NCBI GenBank assembly: GCA_022774485.1
Contig: JALFLX010000007.1
Span: forward strand, 1 to 30,615
DNA from: Bacilli bacterium
GTDB lineage: Bacteria > Bacillota_I > Bacilli_A > RFN20 > CAG-288
Length of the DNA: 30,615 bases
Reading direction: 5' to 3'
Shown here: in pieces, positions 1 to 6,970 of the stretch
How the letters are laid out: every line of letters begins with the position of its first letter
Position numbering within the stretch: position 1 is the stretch's first letter
Program-made: the position numbers and the translations under genes
The notes under the pieces: model-generated
The model's database searches: none
The model's input: the letters and a program-made list of their open reading frames with translations, nothing else
Told to the model about the DNA's origin: nothing

Positions 1-1
1 T

Positions 2-88
2 TTTTTGACCTATTTATTGTTTCGCAACGATGTCAGAGAAGAAAAACTAGAACAATTAAAAACTCGCCTTTTCATACAAGGCGAGTAG
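2..88 (+). CDS. Possible C-terminal end of an unknown gene (partial)
   Basis: An open frame enters from the left edge and gives 28 residues ending FIQGE before a TAG at 86-88. The charged, Leu-rich composition (RNDVREEKLEQLKTR) looks like protein rather than random translation, but the fragment is too short to assign a family. Its last codons lie inside a hairpin and its stop codon lies inside the first copy of the tandem repeat array that follows, so the gene end and the array are fused. It could also be a chance open frame. Confidence 0.3.
   Translation, partial: FLTYLLFRNDVREEKLEQLKTRLFIQGE
58..86 (-). terminator. Rho-independent terminator for the TetR-type gene
   Basis: Read on the minus strand, a 9-bp stem (ACTCGCCTT/AAGGCGAGT on the plus strand, arms 62-70 and 78-86) with a 7-base loop is followed directly by TTTTT. 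It lies downstream of the minus-strand regulator gene, beyond the repeat array, so the array would be transcribed as part of that 3' region. Confidence 0.55.
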
Positions 89-222
89 TAGATTATTCCG
101 CGTTTGAGTAGTAGAAGAAATAGTTTAGGCGAGTAGTAGAAAGATCCACATTTGAGTAGTAGAAAACTTCCAAAGTAAGTAGTAGAAAGTTCCGCGTTTA
201 AGTAGTAGAAATCAAACTGGAT
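83..222. repeat. Tandem array of six ~23-bp units
   Basis: Six units begin at 83, 106, 131, 154, 177 and 200, so spacing is 23, 25, 23, 23 and 23 bases. Every unit opens with (G/A)AGTAGTAGA. Units 1, 3 and 5 end in TCCGCGTTT or TCCACATTT, and units 2 and 4 are diverged in that half. The period is not a multiple of three and the opening word holds two TAG stops, so the array is not coding. There are no constant-length unique spacers as in CRISPR. It sits between the possible gene tail at the left edge and the 3' end of the TetR-type gene. Function is not recognised. Confidence 0.8.
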
Positions 223-247
223 GAGCGCTTGATTCTTTATTTGGCTT

Positions 248-823
248 TTACTTTGATAACTTCAAGATGAGCTGAATGATGTGATGCTCAATCTCTTCTA
301 AGGTGTAATCAGAAGTGTGTTTCAAATAATTGAGATATGAAGATGTGATGCCGCTTGCTATGATGTTGTAGGTGAGGTTTGCCTCTCTGTTCTCTTCTGT
401 GGGGAGCTGTTCTTTTAAGGCTTGAAGCAGGATGCTCTGATAGGAGCCTAAGACGGTGGTCTGCATATCGGTGAAGAGAAGCTGAGGGATGGCTTTTAAC
501 AAGAAGGAGAGTTCTGTTTCGTTCTCTTTGATGAATAGTGTCAATGAGCGGAAGAAGACTTTGGTTTTCTCTTCAAAAGAGAGGATCTCATAGGTTTTGT
601 CAAATCGTTTGGAGAAAGAAGTGATTAAATCTTTCTCAATGTCATTTAACACTTCGGGAATCGATTTATAGTGGTTATAAAACGTGCCGCGATTGATACC
701 CGCTTTTTCGACAATCTCGGTGATGGTGATCGATTTTATTGTCTGTTTCTCTTTGATAAGGTCATAGATTGCCTGTTTGATTTTACGTTTCGATTCGACC
801 GCGTTCTTATATTCTTTTCTCAC
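248..823 (-). CDS. TetR/AcrR-family transcriptional regulator
   Basis: A one-component repressor of the TetR type, 191 residues from the preferred start. The N-terminal helix-turn-helix is clear: TITEIVEKAGINRGTFYNHY, the usual three-helix TetR DNA-binding unit. The remaining roughly 135 residues are helical and diverged, as expected for a ligand/dimer domain, so the ligand cannot be read. An ATG at 842-844 would add seven codons, but those codons are themselves the ribosome binding site (AAGGAGT at 831-837). The GTG at 821-823, seven bases beyond it, is the better start. The gene stands alone on the minus strand. An inverted repeat overlapping its promoter suggests autoregulation. No obvious target such as an efflux pump is adjacent, so its regulon is unknown. 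Confidence 0.85.
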   Translation of the reverse strand: MRKEYKNAVESKRKIKQAIYDLIKEKQTIKSITITEIVEKAGINRGTFYNHYKSIPEVLNDIEKDLITSFSKRFDKTYEILSFEEKTKVFFRSLTLFIKENETELSFLLKAIPQLLFTDMQTTVLGSYQSILLQALKEQLPTEENREANLTYNIIASGITSSYLNYLKHTSDYTLEEIEHHIIQLILKLSK

Positions 824-848
824 GTTTGATACTCCTTTCTTCAATGTA

Positions 849-881
849 TCAATATTTTAATTTTGTATTGAATTTCTTCAA
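849..881 (-). promoter_or_regulatory. Promoter and candidate operator of the TetR-type gene
   Basis: On the minus strand TTGAAG (876-881) and TAAAAT (854-859) are 16 bases apart, placing the transcript start about 10 bases before the ribosome binding site. An inverted repeat TCAATA (849-854) / TATTGA (866-871) covers the -10 and most of the spacer, a typical place for TetR-type autorepression. The repeat is AT-rich and six bases per arm, so chance is possible. Confidence 0.4.
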
Positions 882-1141
882 CGATTTCGCGGTAAATTGA
901 AACAAATGTTAGATAAATGTAATCGTAAAAAGTCCAAAATTGCATCGTGTTGATAAAAAAGAGGCTCACAAAAATTATGTGTTTTCCTTTTTCTGGTAGC
1001 ACTGCGCTATTTTTGAGTTATAAAAGTGCATTTTCGCTTAAAATTTCAAAAAATATACAAAAAATTGATGTTTGTTGCCGATTATAAATAATGCGAGTTG
1101 AGGTATTTTTATGAGGAAACACGATCGGTGTTAAGGCACTC
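882..1141. other. Non-coding stretch between the regulator and mntP
   Basis: AT-rich sequence with no open frame carrying a ribosome binding site. A 5-bp hairpin (AACAC/GTGTT, 1118-1132) lies just downstream of the minus-strand mntP gene but lacks a T run, so it is at best a weak terminator. Nothing else is recognised. Confidence 0.5.
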
Positions 1142-1765
1142 TTACTTGAGGTGAGATAGGAAAAGTGAAAGTGTATCAGATGAGGGGAGGACACCCTCTA
1201 ATAAAATTTTGATGCCGATGATTAGGAAGACAATACCGGCTAAAAGACCTGCCCACTTCTCTAAGAAAGAACCGATCTTCTTTCCTAATAGCAAGGCGAT
1301 GAAGGAGAGAATAAAGGTGACAACACCGATCAGTAAGAAGACCATCATGGCATCGAATATCTCAGAGTCTAAGTAGACAAAACCGATTGAGAGAGCATCG
1401 ATGCTTGTGGCGACACTCTGAAGGAGGATGGTGGGAAGTGTAAGCTTCTTTACTTCTTTCTCTTCTGTCACTTCCGTTTTTTCTTCTTTTCTCTCTTTGA
1501 TCCACTCGACAATATTTTTGATTCCTAAGAACGCCAATAAAGCAAAAGCGATCCAAGGGATATACTTCTCTAACACGCCTTTAAATCCATAACCGATAAA
1601 ATAGCCAATCACAGGCATCACACCCTGGAAAAGGCCGAAGAAAAATGCGATTAAGAGGCTTTTTCTGAGCTTCATATCGGGCTCTTGAATGCCGTCTGTC
1701 GCACCGATCGTCATGCAGTCGACTGCCATTGAGACAGAGACTAAGAAATCGCTGAGAAACTTCAT
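1142..1765 (-). CDS. mntP: MntP-type manganese efflux pump
   Basis: A 207-residue membrane protein of the MntP (DUF204/YebN) family, which exports excess Mn2+ across the cytoplasmic membrane. The family's internal duplication is visible. The first half has SMAVDCMTIGA and the second has ATSIDALSIGF, placing the conserved aspartates at residues 16 and 123, equivalent to the essential membrane aspartates of the E. coli protein. About six hydrophobic segments are split by a charged loop (ERKEEKTEVTEEKEVKK, about residues 91-107). A TTG at 1787-1789 extends the frame, but the ATG at 1763-1765 matches the family N-terminus and sits seven bases after a perfect TATAAT, so the transcript may be leaderless. 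It is divergent from the sugar kinase gene. No yybP-ykoY Mn riboswitch was found upstream. Confidence 0.88.
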   Translation of the reverse strand: MKFLSDFLVSVSMAVDCMTIGATDGIQEPDMKLRKSLLIAFFFGLFQGVMPVIGYFIGYGFKGVLEKYIPWIAFALLAFLGIKNIVEWIKERKEEKTEVTEEKEVKKLTLPTILLQSVATSIDALSIGFVYLDSEIFDAMMVFLLIGVVTFILSFIALLLGKKIGSFLEKWAGLLAGIVFLIIGIKILLEGVLPSSDTLSLFLSHLK

Positions 1766-1772
1766 GCGATTG

Positions 1773-1803
1773 ATTATATCAATTCTCAACTCTTGTTTGA
1801 GAA
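1773..1803 (-). promoter_or_regulatory. mntP promoter with overlapping inverted repeat
   Basis: TATAAT on the minus strand at 1773-1778 lies seven bases before the mntP ATG. Immediately upstream is a perfect inverted repeat, TTCTCAA (1783-1789), seven bases, TTGAGAA (1797-1803), which covers the -35/-10 spacer and the -35 position. Geometry suggests a repressor site. It does not resemble a known MntR box. Confidence 0.45.
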
Positions 1804-1819
1804 AAAAAGTACTTTACAT

Positions 1820-1865
1820 TACAATTCTATAGGAATAAAGAATATAATGTGACATAGATGAGGTG
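1820..1865 (+). promoter_or_regulatory. Promoter and ribosome binding site of the FGGY kinase gene
   Basis: TATAAT at 1843-1848 with a poor -35 (TACAAT, 1820-1825) at 17 bases. GAGGTG at 1860-1865 is the ribosome binding site, six bases before the ATG at 1872. This supports the ATG over the in-frame GTG at 1863, which is part of the binding site. Confidence 0.5.
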
Positions 1866-1871
1866 CTAGGA

Positions 1872-3434
1872 ATGAAGGAACATTTGCTTGTTGTCGATAT
1901 CGGGACCCAGTCTCTCAGAGCCTCGATTATCGATAAAGATGGAAATACCATCGTATTTTCCCAAAAGAAATATGAGACACCCTATTTCTCTGTGAAAGAA
2001 GGCTTTGCCGAGCAGGATGCGGATTATTACATGGATGTCTTAGCAGAGGCAACCACAGAAATCTATGAAAAAGAACCGGAAGCGTTAAATACTATCTCCG
2101 GTATGGTCATGGTTTCTTTCCGTGATTCTTCTCTCATCTTAGATAAAGATTTAAAACCGATCAGACCGGCGGTTCTCTGGCTAGACCAGAGAATTACTCG
2201 TATCCCTAAGATGAAAAATCTCAAGTGGTATGAAAAACTGATCTTCAAAGTTGTCGGCATGACTGATACTGCTAAATACAACGCTGAAAGAACCATCACC
2301 TACTGGCTGATGGAAAACGAGAAAGAGAATTGGGAGAAAATGGCTCACTTTGTTCCTCTTTCTACTTATTTCAATTATAAAGTCTGTGGAAATCTTGTCC
2401 TTTCCACTGCCGATTGCGCTGGCCATTATCCGTTCAACTTCAAGAAAGGGAAATGGTTCTCAAAGCTTCATCCTAAAACTGATGTCTTCTCCATTCCGAC
2501 AGAGACCCTCCCTGAGCTTGTCAAAGCTGGAGGGGAGCTTGGTAAGGTCACTCATGAATTCTCATTAAAGTCTCATATTCCTGAAGGCACTGTCTTGATC
2601 GCATCTGGTTCTGATAAATCCTGTGAGACACTTGGAAATGGATGCATCGATAAGACCAAAGCTTCTATCTCTTTAGGAACAGCTTGTACGATCGATATTG
2701 TCGATTCAAAATACAGCGAACCGGAGACATTTTTACCCTCTTATCAAGCTCCTTATCCTAATGCGTTTGACTTAGAAGTCCAGATTTACCGTGGCATGTG
2801 GATGGTTCGCTGGTATTTAGATAACTTCGGTGCAAACGATATGATCGAAGCCAAAGAAAAAGGAATGTCAGTGGAGGATTATCTCGCCTTTGAGATGGAG
2901 AAAATCCCTTGCGGATGCGATGGCCTTGTCTTGCAGCCTTATTGGGGACCAGGATTGAAACGTCCTAACGCCAAAGGATCTATTGTCGGTTTTTCCGGAG
3001 TTCACACTAGACACCACCTCTATCGCGCCATCTTTGAAGGAATTGCCTTCGCTTTACGAGAAGGTATGGAGACAATCATGAAGAAGACCAAGAGAAAACC
3101 GGATTGTCTGGTTGTCTCTGGCGGTGGAAGCCGCTCTTCTTTCATGTGTCATATCTTAGCGGATGTCTTTAATCTTCCGGTTGTTTGCTCCGCGACTTCA
3201 GAGTCTTCTTCTTTAGGAGGAGCGATGTCTGGCTTCTTATCGTTAGGAATTTTTCCAAATGAGAAAGAAGCAGTCAAGAGTATGGTGAGAGAAGGAGAGG
3301 AGATTAAACCCATCCCAGAGCATCACCGTCTCTATGATAAGGTCTATCAGAAGATTTATCTCAAGATGTATCCTAAGATGAAGAGTGTTTACGACTCTTG
3401 TAAGAATTTCTATCTCGACGAGAAGAAAGACTGA
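1872..3434 (+). CDS. FGGY-family carbohydrate kinase
   Basis: A 520-residue cytoplasmic sugar kinase of the FGGY family, which phosphorylates a pentose, hexose or polyol with ATP. The N-terminal half starts with the phosphate-1 loop VVDIGTQSLRA (about 7-17) and has WLDQR (103-107). The catalytic aspartate is in the GSDK segment (D248), and SLGTACTIDI follows (268-276). The C-terminal half has FEGIAFALREGME and the adenosine loop VVSGGGSRSSF (414-424). Length is normal for the family. The substrate cannot be told from sequence: no isomerase, aldolase or sugar transporter gene is beside it. The next gene, a glycosyltransferase, starts seven bases after its stop codon, so the two are cotranscribed. 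Confidence 0.85.
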   Translation: MKEHLLVVDIGTQSLRASIIDKDGNTIVFSQKKYETPYFSVKEGFAEQDADYYMDVLAEATTEIYEKEPEALNTISGMVMVSFRDSSLILDKDLKPIRPAVLWLDQRITRIPKMKNLKWYEKLIFKVVGMTDTAKYNAERTITYWLMENEKENWEKMAHFVPLSTYFNYKVCGNLVLSTADCAGHYPFNFKKGKWFSKLHPKTDVFSIPTETLPELVKAGGELGKVTHEFSLKSHIPEGTVLIASGSDKSCETLGNGCIDKTKASISLGTACTIDIVDSKYSEPETFLPSYQAPYPNAFDLEVQIYRGMWMVRWYLDNFGANDMIEAKEKGMSVEDYLAFEMEKIPCGCDGLVLQPYWGPGLKRPNAKGSIVGFSGVHTRHHLYRAIFEGIAFALREGMETIMKKTKRKPDCLVVSGGGSRSSFMCHILADVFNLPVVCSATSESSSLGGAMSGFLSLGIFPNEKEAVKSMVREGEEIKPIPEHHRLYDKVYQKIYLKMYPKMKSVYDSCKNFYLDEKKD

Positions 3435-3441
3435 AGAAATC

Positions 3442-4482
3442 ATGGTTTATTTTGTACCCGATTTTGTCATAGAGGGAGTTGGGTATAACGCGCTCAACAA
3501 GTCGAGAAAAGATCTTCTGACCATTTATCAGAAACTTGCTTTTGTGCCGATTGTAAATACCCAGATGGTGTTAGATGACAAAGAAGTGAAATACTTTGCT
3601 CGTAACAGCAAGGTGCTCGGTGGCTTTGTTCATGAAGTTTTAGAGGCGATAGAACAAAAATGCAAAGAAGGGGACTGTCTTTTGATGGACTTTCCTTTCG
3701 CTGTAAATTTTGCTGGATATAATAAGATTGTTTCTTACGCCAAAGCAAAAGGAACTCGCATTATCTTTTTTGTTCACGATCTCGATGGTATCCGCTTCAA
3801 CAATTTATTCCTCAACATGATCGACTCTTCTTGTCTGGATATGGCTGATTGTTTAATCACCGCATCCAAACGGATGGATGAGGTTCTTTTTAACAACTTG
3901 AAAGTTTCAAAGAAAGTGAAGACCATCAACCACGATTATTGGGATTATATTTTGTTAGATGATACGCTCAATCAACATATTGACCACATGGTCTGCTTCG
4001 CTGGAAATCTATCAAAATCTCCATTCTTATCAAAACTGCCAGCTTCTTTTGTAGAGCTTGGCTTTACTATGTACGGAAAAGGATATCTTCCCTCTTATTT
4101 AGGAGACTATGCAGGAGAATATGATCCGGAGACACTCGCTTCGATTCTCGATGGAAAATTCGGCCTTGTCTGGGATGGTAAAAGTGCAAAGACTTGTTCC
4201 GGTGGTATTGGTAAATATCTTAAGATCAACACTTCTCATAAGTTCGGTCTTTATATTGCAACAGGAAAACCGGTGATTGTTTGGTCAAAAGGATCGTTAG
4301 CTCCTCTGGTCAAAGAGAAGAGAATCGGAATCGCTGTGAATTCTCTTTCAGAAGCTGCTTCGCTTCTTGCTTCTTTTGATCAAAAAGAATATGAAGAGAT
4401 GAGAGAGAATGTTTTAATGTTAAGAAAAGAGGTGATCAACGGCAATCACCTCTCTAAAGTAATTCTTTCAAGTCTCAACTGA
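3442..4482 (+). CDS. Gtf3-like glycosyltransferase
   Basis: A 346-residue protein resembling the Gtf3/galactofuranosyltransferase-like group of glycosyltransferases with a two-Rossmann (GT-B) fold. Visible hallmarks are FVHDLDGIRF (110-119) at the end of the N-terminal domain, FAGNL at the start of the C-terminal domain, GLVWDG (241-246), and NTSHKFGLYIATGKPVIVW (263-281), which matches the sugar-nucleotide-binding region of that group. No signal peptide or membrane segment is seen, so it acts in the cytoplasm or at the inner membrane face on an unknown acceptor. The ATG at 3442 is preferred: the longer frame starting at 3385 lies inside the kinase gene. Coupling to the FGGY kinase suggests both belong to one glycan or sugar pathway, which is inference. 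Confidence 0.72.
   Translation: MVYFVPDFVIEGVGYNALNKSRKDLLTIYQKLAFVPIVNTQMVLDDKEVKYFARNSKVLGGFVHEVLEAIEQKCKEGDCLLMDFPFAVNFAGYNKIVSYAKAKGTRIIFFVHDLDGIRFNNLFLNMIDSSCLDMADCLITASKRMDEVLFNNLKVSKKVKTINHDYWDYILLDDTLNQHIDHMVCFAGNLSKSPFLSKLPASFVELGFTMYGKGYLPSYLGDYAGEYDPETLASILDGKFGLVWDGKSAKTCSGGIGKYLKINTSHKFGLYIATGKPVIVWSKGSLAPLVKEKRIGIAVNSLSEAASLLASFDQKEYEEMRENVLMLRKEVINGNHLSKVILSSLN
4424..4453 (-). terminator. Terminator for the minus-strand acidic protein gene
   Basis: A perfect 9-bp stem (AGAGGTGAT 4428-4436 / ATCACCTCT 4445-4453, 8-base loop) is followed on the minus strand by TTTTCTT. It lies inside the last codons of the convergent glycosyltransferase gene. The two genes' stop codons are only two bases apart, so each gene's 3' signal must fall in the other's sequence. 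On the plus strand there is no T run. Confidence 0.65.
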
Positions 4483-4484
4483 AT

Positions 4485-5033
4485 TTATTCTTGGAAAAAG
4501 TCTAGACTTTGATCTCTTTCAACTTCTTTTTTGAGATCTTTTTCTTCCATCTGATCAACACCTTTGAAAAGAGAAAGTTTCTCATCCTCCTCTTTTATCA
4601 GTTGATATGGTTCTACTCCGTATTGAAGGATTCCATTTGAGATATCGATAAACAGTCCTCTGATTCGAAAGATCTTTGCCATTCTACGATAATAAGTGAG
4701 AGAAGAGAGATTCACTTCCAAAGAGAAGCATTCATAAATACAAGACATAATTTCATTTACGAGAGATTTGCTGAAGAATCCACTGGAGAGAAGAAGTTGT
4801 TGATAGATCTTGGTTGGATCATCATCTATTGAATCTATGATGCCTAACAGTGTTTCTTTTTCATTTGCAATCGCATTGCAAAGCTCTTCACTCATATTTT
4901 CATAATCAAAGTCTTCTAATCCATCGATTCCATCTTTGATTGCGACTAAGGAGACAAGGTCACTTATCATGGAGTCTGCGTTCATATCGAGTGCATCGAG
5001 AAGCGTGTCATCAATTACCGTTTGTTTCATCAT
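4485..5033 (-). CDS. Hypothetical acidic protein
   Basis: A 182-residue protein that I do not recognise. It is soluble-looking, rich in Asp and Glu and mostly helical by eye, with acidic stretches near the start (VIDDTLLDALDMNAD), in the middle (IIDSIDDDPTK) and at the charged C-terminus (EEKDLKKEVERD). There is no signal peptide, membrane segment or catalytic motif. The start is well supported: AGGAGG at 5039-5044 lies five bases before the first ATG of an ATGATG pair (5033), and a TATAAT on the minus strand sits at 5049-5054. It lies downstream of the AlbA_2/ATPase gene in the same direction but has its own promoter. One 106-bp repeat copy lies just upstream of that promoter. Confidence 0.7.
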   Translation of the reverse strand: MMKQTVIDDTLLDALDMNADSMISDLVSLVAIKDGIDGLEDFDYENMSEELCNAIANEKETLLGIIDSIDDDPTKIYQQLLLSSGFFSKSLVNEIMSCIYECFSLEVNLSSLTYYRRMAKIFRIRGLFIDISNGILQYGVEPYQLIKEEDEKLSLFKGVDQMEEKDLKKEVERDQSLDFFQE

Positions 5034-5110
5034 CAGTTCCTCCTCACTATTATATTCTTCTTGAAAAGAAAGGAAAACCACAGCGTGGTCTCTCTTGTTC
5101 TCTTCTCTTC

Positions 5111-5216
5111 AATTTCTAGGAGTTTCTAGATAAATATCTCGAGAAATACGGCACTTTTGGAAAAGTAGTCACATATCATTTCTAGGAGTTTCTAGATAAT
5201 TTCTAGGACTTCTAGA
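5111..5216. repeat. Direct repeat copy A (106 bp)
   Basis: Same orientation as copy B at 6775-6880 and about 93% identical by eye (7 mismatches in 106). The central 30 bases (5141-5170) are identical. Inside the copy a 21-bp word, starting TTTCTAGGAGTTTC, occurs twice (5113-5133 and 5179-5199). There is also CTCGAG (5138-5143) and an inverted repeat ACTTTT-GG-AAAAGT (5153-5166). It lies upstream of the acidic protein gene and downstream of the AlbA_2 gene. Copy A has stops in the frames that stay open in copy B, so the element is not conserved coding sequence. Confidence 0.85.
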
Positions 5217-5248
5217 AACAAATACTGTCGAGAAAAGCATCTATTGTT

Positions 5249-6733
5249 TTAGTCTTTCTTTATAGCTTTTATCTGATTCAGTTTTTCTTTGTTGCTCATA
5301 TAATAAAAAGCTTTCCCGTATTGCTTCATGAAAAGATATCCTTCCTCCACGAGCTTCCCAAGAATATCTTTTCTCAGATGGGAGGAAGCTGAGATGTTTA
5401 AGAAAGAGGCGATTTCGGTTAAGCTTCTTTTCTTAATGTAACAGCAAGAAAGAATCTTTTCATCATATGGAGAGGCGACTTCTCTTGGAAGATGAATATC
5501 AGGATAAGGATTGTCATCTCCAATTACTCCACCGTGAAATGTCATATCCGGAAGAGTCAAAGTGAAGAAGTCATCGCTGCAACTGATAAATGGCTGCTTC
5601 GCTTCTTCTGCGAGTTCATAATCTTGGCTGATCTTATCAAAACCGGTTCCCTTCGCCTCCATCTCATGAACAGATTCAAACACTTTGCAGATTACTTCGT
5701 TTCTTCGCTTCGGAATAATTGAGGTGATGTTTTTCTCTTTTTCTAAGTTTTTTCCACCAAGAAGTGAACCAGGGGAAGTAATCTCTAGACGATCGGGAAA
5801 GATATCAACCTGAACTTCTGTTCCAGAAATAAAATAATTTCGGTGCGCAAACGCGTTCACAACCCCTTCAAACACTGCTCTTTGTGGGAAGGAAGACAAA
5901 TCGATTCTTGAATTTGGAGTTTTCTGATAACCGGTAGTGGAATGATTTTTTACAAATTCAGTTACTGAGTAAATCACATCAAAAAGACACCCTTGGAAAG
6001 AAAGAGACGCGGTGACAACATCACCTCCCTTTGTAAATGTTGGAAAACAAGAACATTTTGCTAAAGTGAGCGGGCTATCACAAGAGTCTTGAAATAACAA
6101 AGCTCCTTTGCTCAAACGATTTTCGGAATCGATGAATCCGATCGATTGCAAAAACTTTAGATTGAATTCTTTTCCAGGATTTGCCTTTAAAAACCGTTCT
6201 TTAAATTTTGTAAATTCACACTCTTGATATCTTTGCTCAGTGAACACATCATCATATGAGATTCTTGTTGATTGAATAACTAAATCAGCAATCTGCTCTG
6301 GGGAAGCAATTTTTGCTCGGCCAAATTGACGGATATAGCATGCAGGAACACCATTCACATGAACGTACACAGGAGTGTGTTTGCTCTTTTTGACATCGAT
6401 TCGAAGAATATATTGATCTGGTTTTTCTTTTCCAAGCGGAATCTCTTTTACTTCGATTTGTATCGAAGGTTCGATTCTCTCTTCTATTTTTTGGTAGACA
6501 AGCTGAACTGTACGATCGATTTCTTGATGGCTCAATGGTTCTAATTCATGAGAAGTATCGTTGACACCAACATAAACAGTTCCACCTTGCGTGTTTGAAA
6601 ATGCGACAATTTCTTTTAACCACTTCAATTCATTGTCTTCTTTATGCTTATCTACACCGGTGAGTAATCGGGCTTTAAACTCGCTGGTATAGTTTTCAAC
6701 GTTCACTTCTGGAAGCAAATCTGTGATTAACAT
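5249..6733 (-). CDS. AlbA_2 (Schlafen-type) DNA-binding / ATPase-domain protein
   Basis: A 494-residue protein of the type often annotated as 'ATP-binding protein' or, misleadingly, 'RecG-like helicase'. The N-terminal AlbA_2/Schlafen-like domain (about 10-150) shows EFKARL, EIVAFSNTQGGTVYVGV and a C-terminal CYIRQFGRAKIAS. A GHKL-type ATPase-like domain (about 280-375) follows, with AVFEGVVNAFAHRNY as N-box and KGTGFDKI as glycine loop. A winged-helix region ends the protein (about 425-480: SLTEIASFLNIS...LRKDILGKLVEEGYL). Such proteins are thought to be DNA-binding regulators or accessory/defence factors; the exact role is unknown. ATG 6733 has AAGGAG at 6741-6746, seven bases upstream. The frame's extension to 6907 only reads through repeat copy B. 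Two direct repeats bracket the gene. Confidence 0.82.
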   Translation of the reverse strand: MLITDLLPEVNVENYTSEFKARLLTGVDKHKEDNELKWLKEIVAFSNTQGGTVYVGVNDTSHELEPLSHQEIDRTVQLVYQKIEERIEPSIQIEVKEIPLGKEKPDQYILRIDVKKSKHTPVYVHVNGVPACYIRQFGRAKIASPEQIADLVIQSTRISYDDVFTEQRYQECEFTKFKERFLKANPGKEFNLKFLQSIGFIDSENRLSKGALLFQDSCDSPLTLAKCSCFPTFTKGGDVVTASLSFQGCLFDVIYSVTEFVKNHSTTGYQKTPNSRIDLSSFPQRAVFEGVVNAFAHRNYFISGTEVQVDIFPDRLEITSPGSLLGGKNLEKEKNITSIIPKRRNEVICKVFESVHEMEAKGTGFDKISQDYELAEEAKQPFISCSDDFFTLTLPDMTFHGGVIGDDNPYPDIHLPREVASPYDEKILSCCYIKKRSLTEIASFLNISASSHLRKDILGKLVEEGYLFMKQYGKAFYYMSNKEKLNQIKAIKKD

Positions 6734-6774
6734 TACGATTCTCCTTTTCCAATATTTTATGCCATCGCGATGCA

Positions 6775-6880
6775 TATTTCTAGATATTTCTAGATAAAAA
6801 TCTCGAGAAATACGGCACTTTTGGAAAAGTAGTCGCATATCATTTCTAGGAGCTTCTAGATAATTTCTAGGACTTCTAGG
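6775..6880. repeat. Direct repeat copy B (106 bp)
   Basis: Partner of copy A, 1664 bases away start to start and in the same orientation. It ends 41 bases upstream of the AlbA_2 gene's ATG, so both copies sit upstream of a minus-strand gene. It carries the identical 30-bp core (6805-6834) with CTCGAG and ACTTTTGGAAAAGT. By chance one minus-strand frame stays open through it, which would give a false 58-residue N-terminal extension to the AlbA_2 protein. Confidence 0.85.
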
Positions 6881-6970
6881 TTTTCTTAGAAAACAGATAA
6901 TTTTCATTCTCCTGAAATCTTCACACTCGGATAATTTTGATTGTGATATAGTAATGGAACAGGTGAAATT

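Noticed and set aside
83..222. CRISPR array
   Set aside because: Unit length is 23 bases with only about 10 conserved and the remainder partly shared between units. There are no unique constant-length spacers and no cas gene.
1766..1871. yybP-ykoY Mn riboswitch upstream of mntP
   Set aside because: The gap to the divergent gene is only about 100 bases and contains two promoters. No riboswitch core is visible.
6734..6907. N-terminal extension of the AlbA_2 protein
   Set aside because: The extension is a chance open frame through repeat copy B. The ATG at 6733 has a proper ribosome binding site, and copy A is not open in that frame.
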